Positions 1 through 6,338 of a stretch of 6,410 nt of DNA are shown in pieces. The notes under the pieces are model-generated. The model was not told the DNA's origin. It saw nothing but the letters and a program-made list of their open reading frames with translations, and made no database searches. Origin of the DNA: Anaerolineae bacterium (lineage in GTDB: Bacteria > Chloroflexota > Anaerolineae > B4-G1 > SLSP01). Both the position numbers and the translations under genes were made by a program. Position 1 is the first letter of the stretch; each line of letters begins with the position of its first letter. The stretch lies in NCBI GenBank assembly GCA_016927095.1, contig JAFGNI010000397.1, forward strand, positions 1 through 6,410. The letters are read 5' to 3'.

Positions 1-150
1 GGCCGTGTGCCTATCCCGATTCTGGTCTTGTCAGAGAGTGGTGATGAGGCGCACGTCGCAGAGCTACACGCGGTGGGATGCACGGCACACCTGGTGCTGC
101 CTGTGCCGGTCAGCAAGCTGCTGCAAGAGGTCTATAGGTTGACCAGCTAG
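1..150 (+). CDS. Response-regulator receiver domain, C-terminal fragment (5' end outside window)
   Basis: The first reading frame is open from base 1 to a TAG at 148-150 and gives 49 residues. The fragment reads like the second half of a CheY-type receiver domain. It has a hydrophobic strand ending in Ser (IPILVLS, S11), a helix, a Gly-Cys-Thr-Ala turn, the strand HLVLPV, and a last helix (SKLLQEVYRL). In CheY the switch Thr87 and the conserved Lys109 of the Lys-Pro pair are 22 residues apart; here S11 and L33 (before P34) have the same spacing. The Lys is therefore replaced by Leu, which suggests an atypical or pseudo-receiver that may not be phosphorylated normally. The phospho-acceptor Asp lies outside the window. 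No DNA-binding domain follows, so the protein ends with the receiver. It lies 62 bases upstream of the large gene on the same strand. The family call is by pattern recognition only. Confidence 0.62.
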   Translation, partial: GRVPIPILVLSESGDEAHVAELHAVGCTAHLVLPVPVSKLLQEVYRLTS

Positions 151-199
151 CCGGGGAGTGGTTTTCGGAGGGGGTGGCAGGGTTTCGATCCCCTGGACG

Positions 200-205
200 A
201 GGAGA
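200..205 (+). promoter_or_regulatory. Ribosome binding site of the large surface-protein gene
   Basis: AGGAGA lies seven bases before the ATG at 213 and fixes this start. The alternative in-frame GTG at 174 has only a GGAGG ending two bases ahead of it, which is too close. It would also add 13 polar residues (including R5, R9 and E11) in front of an otherwise normal signal peptide. Confidence 0.8.
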
Positions 206-212
206 AAGCACG

Positions 213-284
213 ATGAGAAGACTCAACACAGTATCGGTCTTGGCTGTACGGCTGTTCGTGGCGGCCGTGATCGTGGCACAGGCT
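213..284 (+). other. Signal peptide coding segment (residues 1-24)
   Basis: The segment has a short basic start (MRR), a hydrophobic stretch from V7 to A22 interrupted by R13, and an A-Q-A motif at 22-24 suitable for signal peptidase I. There is no Cys after the motif, so a lipoprotein is unlikely. The Arg within the hydrophobic core is slightly unusual. Cleavage a little later, around G30-G32, is also possible. Confidence 0.75.
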
Positions 285-3200
285 GCGCCGCAGCTCCTGG
301 GCGCCGGCATGACAGAGCTGAGCGAAGCCGAAGTCCTGATGCAGACCGACACGCCCGCGCTGCCGTCCAGCTTCTATGGTGGCATCATGTTGGACGGGGC
401 TGATGTGCCTGAGGATACTATTGTCTCCGCCTGGATCGACGGGGTCCAGGTCGCCGAAGCCCGCACGACCACGGCCGAAGTCTTCCTCCCTCGCGCTGTC
501 TATGTCCTGGACGTCCCCGGCGATGATCCCCAGACCCCTGGGGTTGATGGCGGGCACATAGGGGCGGTCGTCCTCTTTCGCGTGGGTGGCTATGCCGCCG
601 GGCAGATCGCCCTGTGGCATCCCGGCACCGTGAAGGAGCTGAATCTGGCTGCGACAACCGAAGACGGCCTCGACCTGGCTGTGGTCGCGGACGACGGCCG
701 GGATACCGCCCTGACCGACGAGGTGTTCACCTACACCGTCGCCGTGGCCAACGTGGGCACCCGGGATGCCACCGGTGTGGCCCTCACCGACACGCTGCCA
801 CCGCACACGAGCCTGGTCTCCGCCAGCGACGGCGGGAGCGACACGGGCGGCGTGGTGGCCTGGCCTGCCTTCGATCTTGCCCCGGGCGCGGTCGCCGTGC
901 GCACGGTGGCTGTACAGATGGACGATTCTCTGCCGGTCGACGTGGTCGAGATCTCCAACACGGCCGCCGTCACCGACGACGGCGCCCACGGCCCCGATAT
1001 CAACCTGTCCAACGACACCTCCGTGGACACCGACACGGTACCCGAGATCGCGTGCGCATTCGACCCCGCCGATCTGGCGCCCATGGGCGATGTGGGGCTG
1101 CAGGCCGTGCTCGACAACCTGCTCGTGCAATGGGGGGATTGGGGCGACCTGGCCGACCTGGGCGGAAGGGATCACCTTGTCGCGGCCATCGATCAGGTGA
1201 TCGACCAGTTGGATGCCTACCCGGACCTGGCGGTGATCGCGCAACTGGAGGATGTCGCCGATCAGATGAGCAGCCATACCGGCCCGGCTGACCTGATCTA
1301 CGACCGCCGCGTGCTGGGCAGGACCATGTGCCAGCAGTTGAAGCCGGTGCTCATCCTGTTGAGGGCATACAATCCATCGCTCACAGCCTGGCCCAGCGTG
1401 TTGGCCACGGTCCCCGGCCGGACGGTGACCGCCACGCTCGCCGTGGTCAACCGGGGTGACTCTCCTGCGGCGGCTCATTTTGCCCTGGACGGCGTGCCGT
1501 CCGGATGGGCGGTGGATGCTCCAGCGCCGCTCAGCCTGGAGCCGGGTGTGACGCAGCAGGTTCCCTTGCCCATCACGCCGGATGCTTTCGGTACCGAGGC
1601 TTTTTCTGTCATCCTGCGCCTGGCCGAGGCGCCCGAACTGGCGGTGACGCGGGAGGTGGTCGTGCGTGTGGTGCCCGAGCTGCTGGTTGTCACGGAGGTG
1701 GCGCTGGTTCCCAACTCCCTGAACGTGGGCACCGGCACTGCCGAAGTCGGCATCCGCCTCTCCAATCCCTCTGGCCTGCGGGCCTCTGCTGTGGTCGATG
1801 TGGCGCTCACCGACGCATCCGGTGAGGTGCGCAAGTCGCTCTCGACACCCATCGTCGTCGCCGTCAACCCTGTGAGCTCTCTTGCCCTGGGTGCTTTGGA
1901 CATCGAAGGGCTGGAGCAGGGGGTCTACACTGCCACCGTGAGGATCCTCGACCCCGATGGGATGCTCATCCCCAACGGCGTGGGATCCGCCCACCTGGCG
2001 ATCGGGCAGGATCTCGCGGTCTCCTACGACGTCTCTCCTGTCCTGGTTGCTCCTGGAGCGACAGGCATCACGGTGACCACACGCATCACCACCGAGCGTA
2101 CCGACGTGCCTACCGACACGGCATCCTTCGAATTGATCCCTGTCCAAAAATGGCACTACACTCCCGGTCCGGGCGAATACGAGAACTACAAGCACGTGAT
2201 GGCCATCCCCATCGTGGGCGATATCACGATGGACGGCATCCCCGACGTGATATTCCCGAGCTTTAGGAACGACATCTACCACTCAAGTGGCATCCTGCGT
2301 GCAGTCAGTGGCGATGATGGCAGCCTGATCTTTGCCAACCCCGACTACCGCGTCAATCCCGATGCCAGCGCAGCCGTCGCCGACCTCGATCAAGACGGCA
2401 TCCCGGAGATCATCATTGCGCGCAGCGGCGGCGGGATGTACGCTTTCAGCAATACCGGCGACCTCAAGTACAGCAGCGTGCCAACATACACTGTCAATAA
2501 CGATGAACAGATGGTGGCTGTTGCCGATCTGGACGAAGATGGGTGGCCGGAGGTGATTGTCGGCCGTTACGTCCTCAGTCACGACTTGAGCCAGCTGACG
2601 ATCCTTGGCGAGGGCGGGGGCGACGGCAGCCCGCTGTCGAGCGTCGTCGGTGACGTGAATCTCGACGGCAGACTCGAGGTAGTCGCCGGCAATACCGTCT
2701 ATGCGGGCAGCGGCGGCATCCTCTCCATGAACGCCTCAATCCCTGCAAATGCGCTCAATGCCCTGGGCAACTTTGACGCCGACCCCTATCCCGAGATCGT
2801 CCTGGTCGACCGGCATGGAGGAGGAACTATCTGCCTGGTGGATCACCAGATGGAAATCATCTGGGGGCCATTGCCCATACCTCGCCGCGTCAGCGATGCG
2901 AAGAACGGCGGTCCACCGACCGTGGCCGATTTCGACGGCGACGGCTGGCCGGAGATTGGCGTTGCGGGCAGCAGCTACTACACGGTATTCGACACTGATG
3001 GGACGGTACTGTGGAAGAGCGTGACACGGGATGTCTCCTCTGGTATGACCGGCTCATCCGTGTTCGACTTCCAGGGAGACGGTCGGGCCGAGGTGGTCTA
3101 TGGCGACGAGCGCTACCTGCGTGTCTACGATGGCGCCGATGGCACGGTTCTCTTCGAGGTCGAAAACTCCTCCGGGACGCTCAACGAGCTGCCGGTGATC

Positions 3201-6200
3201 GCCGACGTCGACGCAGATGGATACGCCGAGATCGTCGTCGTCGCCAACAACTACTCCCACGGCGTCAACAATGGTGTCCGCGTCTTTGAATCCGCGGGTG
3301 AGGCCGATGGCAATGGCTGGGTGAGCACGCGGCAACTGTGGCACCAGCACGCTTACGACGTCGTCGGCATCGACGACGGCCTGCGTGTGGTCACCCGCCC
3401 GACGCCGAACTGGCTGCTGTACAACAACTTCCGCTGCCAGGCACCGACACCTTCGCAGGGAAACACCTATTTCATCGACATACATCATGATCTTCCCCTG
3501 ACGGGTGCTGCCGTGCTGCCAGACACCATCACGCCCGTGCCGCTGGCGTACACAGGCGAGCAGATCAACTGGCTCCACACCCAGCAGGATCGCCAGCAAT
3601 TCAGAGTCAGCCGGGTGAGCCAATTGCTCGATCCGCCGCTGCAGCCGGGGGAGGTACGGCGGATCTCCGAGGGCACGACGGTTGCTTACACCATCCGCGA
3701 CAACGCGACGGTGGTGAGCGTGCCGCCGCTCTACGTGAGGGCCCCGCACGTTGCAACCCTCGCGCCGGACAAGGTCGTCGTCGCGGCCGGAGGAATGGCC
3801 GATCTTGTCCTCACGCTGCACAACCCCTTCGAGACGGAGCAGAGCTTCGAGCTGTCAGTGCTTGGCGTGCCGGTGGATTGGGTCACGCTCGCGCCATTTG
3901 TCACCCTGCCTGCAGGCAGCAGCGAGGAGCTGCTGCTGACGGTCGCCGTCCCGGCCGGGGTGGAGGCGCAGGAGATCGCGCTGCTGGTGCGCGTGCTGCT
4001 GCCGGGCGGTGGTGAGGACGTCACCAGCGCGGTGTTAAGCGTGCGCGAGGGACCGCGGTTGACTCTGGCGCCGCCGCTGCAGGCTGTGGCCTACGGGGAG
4101 ACGGCATCCTACATCCTCACGCTGACCAACACGAATGCCCACGCAGAGACGTACAGCTTCGCGGTCGAAGGGCTAGAGAGCTTGCCGGTGGTCCTGGCCG
4201 ATCCCGTGGCGCTCGACGCCGGGGAAACGACCACGCGCGAGATGATGGTGACAGCCCAGGCGCAGGAAGGCGCGCTGCCCTTTGCCGTGTGGGCCGTGGG
4301 CAGTACCGGTCTTTCGGCCCGCGCCGAGGGCGGCTTGAAGATCCTGAACGGCCCTGCGGTGCAGGTAGCGCTATCCCCCCAGAGCGCCGCGACCAGCCGG
4401 GGGGTGCCGGCGTACTACGAGCTCGACGTCACCAACGCCGGTTCTGTCGAGGATACGTACGATCTCTTGGTGACCGTACCCGGCGGCTGGAGCTACGTGT
4501 TGACTGCCGATGGCGTGACGTTTTCCGAGGTCACGCTGCCGCCGGACGTTCTGAACACCGCCTCGCTGCAGTTGATCGTCGCACCGGCGGCGGATGCGCT
4601 GCCCGGCGACTACCCCGTCACCGCGGTCGCCACTTCGCGGATCGGCGCGACTATCCAGGACTCGGCAACAGCTGCGCTGTCTATTTTGCCCTATGGCGTC
4701 AACGTCGAGGTGACGCCGGAGAGCGCGACGGTGGATCCTGCAGGCACGCATACCTGGGATGTAGTGATCGCCAACACCGGTTCCCAAGCCGATACCTTCG
4801 ACCTGGCGGCAGCGGGAGCGATCTCGTCAGAGGATGGGGCAGTCTTCAGCCCGAGTGAGGTGGCGCTGGAGGCGGGAGATTCGGCGGTGGTGCAGTTGAC
4901 GGCAGGGCCGCTGCCGTCGGCCTTGCCCGAGCGTGACACTTTCATCGTCGTCGCCCGTTCGCAGGGAGACCCCGAAGCAGTTGACCACGACACGGCGGAG
5001 GTGACCTTCGAAGGGGTCGCGGGTGCGGAAATGGGGCTACTACCTGAGGCGCAGACGGTAGAGGACACGCTGGAGGCGACGTTCGTGGTGGTGATCACCA
5101 ACACGGGCAACGTGGACGACGTCTATGTATTCAGCGGGTCTTCGAGCCCGGCCCTGGAGCTGGCGTTCGAACCGGTCGCGGTCTATGTACCGCAGGGCGC
5201 CGCGGCCAACGTCGAGCTTGCCGTCATAGCTCCATGCGGAGGCGATTACCTGATCACCGCTCAGGCCGCCTCGGCGAGCACTTCGGCCATCTATGTCGAT
5301 TCGAGCATGCTGACCGTTGTCTCCGCCAACCAACCGCCGGAAGTGGAAGCGGGACCAGATCAGGCGGTGGACGAGGGGGAGGTGGTCAGCTTCAGCGGCT
5401 CCTTCGCCGACCCCGATGTTGCCGATGCGCACACGATCGAGTGGGATTTTGACGACGGAGCGACGGCCAGCGGCACGCTGACGCCAACCCACAGCTACGG
5501 GGACGATGGCGCCTACAGGGTCACGCTGACCGTCACCGATGACGAGGGCGAGAAGGACAGTGACACGCTGCTGGTTACCGTGGAGAACGTGGCACCCGTC
5601 GTGAGCGCGTGGGCTGCCCCCGCACTGGGCTCGCCGCGCCAGGAGATCACCTTCGGCGGCGTGTTCACCGATCCCGGCTGGCTGGACACACACACGATCG
5701 AGTGGGACTTTGGCGATGGGATGGGTGCGACCGGGGTTCTCGTGGTGCATCACGCCTACGACCTGGGCGGGGTATACGCAGCCACGCTCACGGTCACCGA
5801 CGACGACGGTGGGGTGGGGCAGGCAATTGTGAATGTGGGAGTGTGCTGCGAGCTGTATCCTATCGCCCTGCACATCAGCACGCTGGAGGGTGTGGCAGAG
5901 GGCGAGGAGGTCGAGGACGTCTACAACGGCACGAAGCCGGGGAACTTTGGGTGGTTGAGTTGGACGGGCGACCCAAGCGTACCGGCGCTGGTGCAGAGCC
6001 TCACGTCGCATGGTGACAGCGATACATACGTCAATCCACACAATCCCCAGGACTTGGTGCTTTCCGTGAGGGATTGGGTGCCCGGCCGCCCTGGCGTCAG
6101 CAACGCTCAGGCAGTGCGCGATGCTTTGGGCAATCTCAGAGGTCATATCATCATTGTGCCTATATGGGACAAGGCGATGAGTCAGGGCAACAACCTGATG

Positions 6201-6305
6201 TATCACGTCGCTGGATTCGCCCGTATCCAGATCACGGGCTACTACTTACCGGGTCAGAATCGCATCTCGGCGGTCTTCCTGGGGTATGTGGAGTGTCGTG
6301 AATAG
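213..6305 (+). CDS. Giant exported multidomain protein: DUF11-like, FG-GAP/VCBS propeller, Ig-like repeats, PKD domains
   Basis: The gene encodes 2030 residues, from ATG 213 to TAG 6303-6305. A signal peptide (RR at 2-3, hydrophobic 7-22, likely cleavage after AQA at 22-24) predicts Sec export. Approximate domain order: N-terminal beta module (50-147); DUF11-like domain (152-275); helix-rich segment (281-386); two Ig-like domains (398-489, 490-599); FG-GAP/VCBS-type propeller with eight Asp-rich loops plus cap (647-1076); linker domain (1077-1179); five Ig-like repeats (1180-1705); two PKD domains (1706-1879); GNFGWL module (1880-2030). No catalytic motif is visible. There is no LPXTG motif, C-terminal membrane helix or SLH domain, so attachment to the cell is unexplained. 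Only eight Cys are present (281, 373, 874, 1075, 1675, 1878, 1879, 2028). The architecture fits a surface or secreted adhesion or binding protein, but the ligand is unknown. Domain names come from motif recognition; the all-beta exported nature is secure and the function is inferred. Confidence 0.93.
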   Translation: MRRLNTVSVLAVRLFVAAVIVAQAAPQLLGAGMTELSEAEVLMQTDTPALPSSFYGGIMLDGADVPEDTIVSAWIDGVQVAEARTTTAEVFLPRAVYVLDVPGDDPQTPGVDGGHIGAVVLFRVGGYAAGQIALWHPGTVKELNLAATTEDGLDLAVVADDGRDTALTDEVFTYTVAVANVGTRDATGVALTDTLPPHTSLVSASDGGSDTGGVVAWPAFDLAPGAVAVRTVAVQMDDSLPVDVVEISNTAAVTDDGAHGPDINLSNDTSVDTDTVPEIACAFDPADLAPMGDVGLQAVLDNLLVQWGDWGDLADLGGRDHLVAAIDQVIDQLDAYPDLAVIAQLEDVADQMSSHTGPADLIYDRRVLGRTMCQQLKPVLILLRAYNPSLTAWPSVLATVPGRTVTATLAVVNRGDSPAAAHFALDGVPSGWAVDAPAPLSLEPGVTQQVPLPITPDAFGTEAFSVILRLAEAPELAVTREVVVRVVPELLVVTEVALVPNSLNVGTGTAEVGIRLSNPSGLRASAVVDVALTDASGEVRKSLSTPIVVAVNPVSSLALGALDIEGLEQGVYTATVRILDPDGMLIPNGVGSAHLAIGQDLAVSYDVSPVLVAPGATGITVTTRITTERTDVPTDTASFELIPVQKWHYTPGPGEYENYKHVMAIPIVGDITMDGIPDVIFPSFRNDIYHSSGILRAVSGDDGSLIFANPDYRVNPDASAAVADLDQDGIPEIIIARSGGGMYAFSNTGDLKYSSVPTYTVNNDEQMVAVADLDEDGWPEVIVGRYVLSHDLSQLTILGEGGGDGSPLSSVVGDVNLDGRLEVVAGNTVYAGSGGILSMNASIPANALNALGNFDADPYPEIVLVDRHGGGTICLVDHQMEIIWGPLPIPRRVSDAKNGGPPTVADFDGDGWPEIGVAGSSYYTVFDTDGTVLWKSVTRDVSSGMTGSSVFDFQGDGRAEVVYGDERYLRVYDGADGTVLFEVENSSGTLNELPVIADVDADGYAEIVVVANNYSHGVNNGVRVFESAGEADGNGWVSTRQLWHQHAYDVVGIDDGLRVVTRPTPNWLLYNNFRCQAPTPSQGNTYFIDIHHDLPLTGAAVLPDTITPVPLAYTGEQINWLHTQQDRQQFRVSRVSQLLDPPLQPGEVRRISEGTTVAYTIRDNATVVSVPPLYVRAPHVATLAPDKVVVAAGGMADLVLTLHNPFETEQSFELSVLGVPVDWVTLAPFVTLPAGSSEELLLTVAVPAGVEAQEIALLVRVLLPGGGEDVTSAVLSVREGPRLTLAPPLQAVAYGETASYILTLTNTNAHAETYSFAVEGLESLPVVLADPVALDAGETTTREMMVTAQAQEGALPFAVWAVGSTGLSARAEGGLKILNGPAVQVALSPQSAATSRGVPAYYELDVTNAGSVEDTYDLLVTVPGGWSYVLTADGVTFSEVTLPPDVLNTASLQLIVAPAADALPGDYPVTAVATSRIGATIQDSATAALSILPYGVNVEVTPESATVDPAGTHTWDVVIANTGSQADTFDLAAAGAISSEDGAVFSPSEVALEAGDSAVVQLTAGPLPSALPERDTFIVVARSQGDPEAVDHDTAEVTFEGVAGAEMGLLPEAQTVEDTLEATFVVVITNTGNVDDVYVFSGSSSPALELAFEPVAVYVPQGAAANVELAVIAPCGGDYLITAQAASASTSAIYVDSSMLTVVSANQPPEVEAGPDQAVDEGEVVSFSGSFADPDVADAHTIEWDFDDGATASGTLTPTHSYGDDGAYRVTLTVTDDEGEKDSDTLLVTVENVAPVVSAWAAPALGSPRQEITFGGVFTDPGWLDTHTIEWDFGDGMGATGVLVVHHAYDLGGVYAATLTVTDDDGGVGQAIVNVGVCCELYPIALHISTLEGVAEGEEVEDVYNGTKPGNFGWLSWTGDPSVPALVQSLTSHGDSDTYVNPHNPQDLVLSVRDWVPGRPGVSNAQAVRDALGNLRGHIIIVPIWDKAMSQGNNLMYHVAGFARIQITGYYLPGQNRISAVFLGYVECRE
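360..653 (+). other. N-terminal beta module typical of Chloroflexota exported proteins (residues 50-147)
   Basis: The module begins LPSSFYGG and continues with VSAWIDGVQVAEA, YVLDVPGDDPQTPG, a Gly-rich turn, a VLFRVGG strand and an ALWHPGTVKELNLAA end. I recognise this as a recurrent uncharacterised module, about 100 residues long, in exported Chloroflexota proteins, where it often precedes DUF11 or PKD domains. Its function is unknown. It is the best taxonomic clue in the window. Confidence 0.6.
666..1040 (+). other. DUF11-like beta-sandwich domain (residues 152-276)
   Basis: The pattern matches DUF11 repeats: a YTVAVANVGT strand, then ATGVALTDTLPPHTSLVSAS, a WPAFDLAPGAV stretch, and an end of the ISNTAAVTDDG / NLSNDTS type. 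DUF11 domains are extracellular structural modules in surface proteins of bacteria and archaea. Only one copy is present here. Confidence 0.75.
1053..1370 (+). other. Helix-rich segment of unknown family between beta domains (residues 281-386)
   Basis: After DUF11 the character changes. The segment is rich in Leu, Asp, Ala and Gln with few beta-type patterns, for example LQAVLDNLLVQW, HLVAAIDQVIDQLDAY, LAVIAQLEDVADQM and MCQQLKPVLILLRAY. These look like four or more amphipathic helices. C281 and C373 lie near its two ends and could form a disulfide. I do not recognise the family. Confidence 0.5.
1404..2009 (+). repeat. Two Ig-like domains before the propeller (residues 398-489 and 490-599)
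   Basis: The first has the plan seen in NPCBM-associated (NEW3-like) domains: a Val-rich strand ending in NRGDSPA, then GVPSGWAVD, a LEPGVTQQVPLPI strand and a last strand VTREVVVRVVPE. The second is more divergent (VGIRLSNPSG, GVYTATVRILDPDG). They probably act as spacers or weak carbohydrate-surface contacts; this is inference from fold type only. Confidence 0.55.
2151..3440 (+). repeat. FG-GAP/VCBS-type beta-propeller with eight Asp-rich calcium loops (residues 647-1076)
   Basis: Eight loops of the D-x-D-x-D-G type, each followed by a Pro/Ala/Leu-Glu/Asp-hydrophobic strand, begin at residues 670, 724, 772, 814, 853, 906, 952 and 998. Typical examples are ADLDQDGIPEIII, ADLDEDGWPEVIV and ADFDGDGWPEIGV. 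The spacing of 39 to 54 residues fits blades of an integrin-alpha-like propeller of seven or eight blades. The loop at 853 (NFDADP) lacks the first Asp and the Gly; those at 670, 814 and 952 lack the middle Asp. The region ends in a cap (W1036, RQLWHQHAY, then NWLLYNNFRCQ to 1076) that I recall at the end of similar propellers. Calcium binding is expected from the motif and has not been shown. Confidence 0.85.
3441..3749 (+). other. Linker domain after the propeller (residues 1077-1179)
   Basis: About 100 residues separate the propeller cap from the Ig-like repeat block. The segment has beta-type patterns (YFIDIHHDLPLTGAAVLPDTIT; QFRVSRV; LQPGEVRRISEGTTVAYTI) and may be a divergent Ig-like or CARDB-like domain. 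I cannot assign it firmly. Confidence 0.4.
3750..5327 (+). repeat. Five tandem Ig-like (NEW3/CARDB-like) repeats (residues 1180-1705)
   Basis: Five units of about 100-114 residues follow one another, at 1180-1281, 1282-1381, 1382-1495, 1496-1603 and 1604-1705. Each begins with a short strand and Pro, then a Val/Tyr-rich strand ending in an Asn-Thr/Ala turn (LTLHNPFET, LTLTNTNAHAET, LDVTNAGSVEDT, VVIANTGSQADT, VVITNTGNVDDV). A Phe/Tyr strand follows, then a strand of the V-x-L-x-x-G type before the end. The last three are closest to each other in this turn. They probably form a stalk that projects other domains. Boundaries are accurate to about five residues. Confidence 0.75.
5328..5849 (+). 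repeat. Two tandem PKD domains (residues 1706-1793 and 1794-1879)
   Basis: Both have the PKD hallmark W-D-F-x-D-G (IEWDFDDG and IEWDFGDG) and the later strand of the LTVTDD type (YRVTLTVTDDEG and YAATLTVTDDDGG). The first opens with the usual NQPPEVEAGPDQ. The copies share a 17-base identical stretch at 5430-5446 and 5691-5707, 261 bases (87 codons) apart. PKD domains are extracellular protein- or polysaccharide-contact modules. The second copy has lost the typical AGPD opening. Confidence 0.9.
5850..6302 (+). other. C-terminal GNFGWL module of unknown function (residues 1880-2030)
   Basis: The final 151 residues form a distinct module with YPIALHISTLEG, PGNFGWLSWTG (GNFGW at 1910-1914), TYVNPHNPQD, a VRDWVPGRPGVSN stretch, a strand GHIIIVPIWDKA, and an end of YHVAGFARIQITGYYLPGQNRI. 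I recall similar sequences at the C-termini of exported Chloroflexota proteins and of Tad-pilus TadG-like proteins, where GNFGWL precedes a VPVWD-type strand and a GFA strand. C1878 and C1879 directly before it and C2028 at its end could form a disulfide. It might act in surface assembly or attachment, since no other anchor is visible; this is inference. Confidence 0.55.
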
Positions 6306-6338
6306 CAGGCTGCCGGGTAGCTTCACATTTGACCGTGG

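Noticed and set aside
139..167. TTGACC as a possible -35 element for the large gene
   Set aside because: No acceptable -10 hexamer is found 16-18 bases downstream (TTTTCG lies there), and it overlaps the end of the upstream coding region.
178..195. Hairpin CAGGG/CCCTG with a TTTCGATC loop, resembling a tRNA T-arm
   Set aside because: The loop is eight bases rather than seven, and no acceptor, D or anticodon arm can be found around it. It is most likely chance, although it sits just before the ribosome binding site.
174..212. Upstream GTG start adding 13 residues to the large protein
   Set aside because: Its GGAGG lies too close to the GTG, and the extension would place a polar, charged stretch before the signal peptide. 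ATG 213 has a well-spaced AGGAGA.
614..1291. Plus-strand open frame of 225 codons in another frame
   Set aside because: It is very Arg/Gly/Pro-rich, typical of an off-frame reading of GC-rich DNA, and is fully inside the DUF11 and helical coding region.
147..2282. Long minus-strand open frame of 711 codons antisense to the large gene
   Set aside because: The product is rich in His, Arg, Gly and Asp with no recognisable domains, as expected for the antisense shadow of a GC-rich gene. The plus strand here shows clear signal peptide, DUF11 and propeller motifs.
3054..3821. Minus-strand open frame of 255 codons opposite the end of the propeller
   Set aside because: Its composition comes from antisense reading of Asp/Gly-rich loops, and nothing in it is recognisable.
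5040..6206. Minus-strand open frame of 388 codons opposite the PKD and C-terminal region
   Set aside because: It has no domain signature and a His/Arg/Gly-rich shadow composition; it lies directly opposite well-defined PKD motifs.
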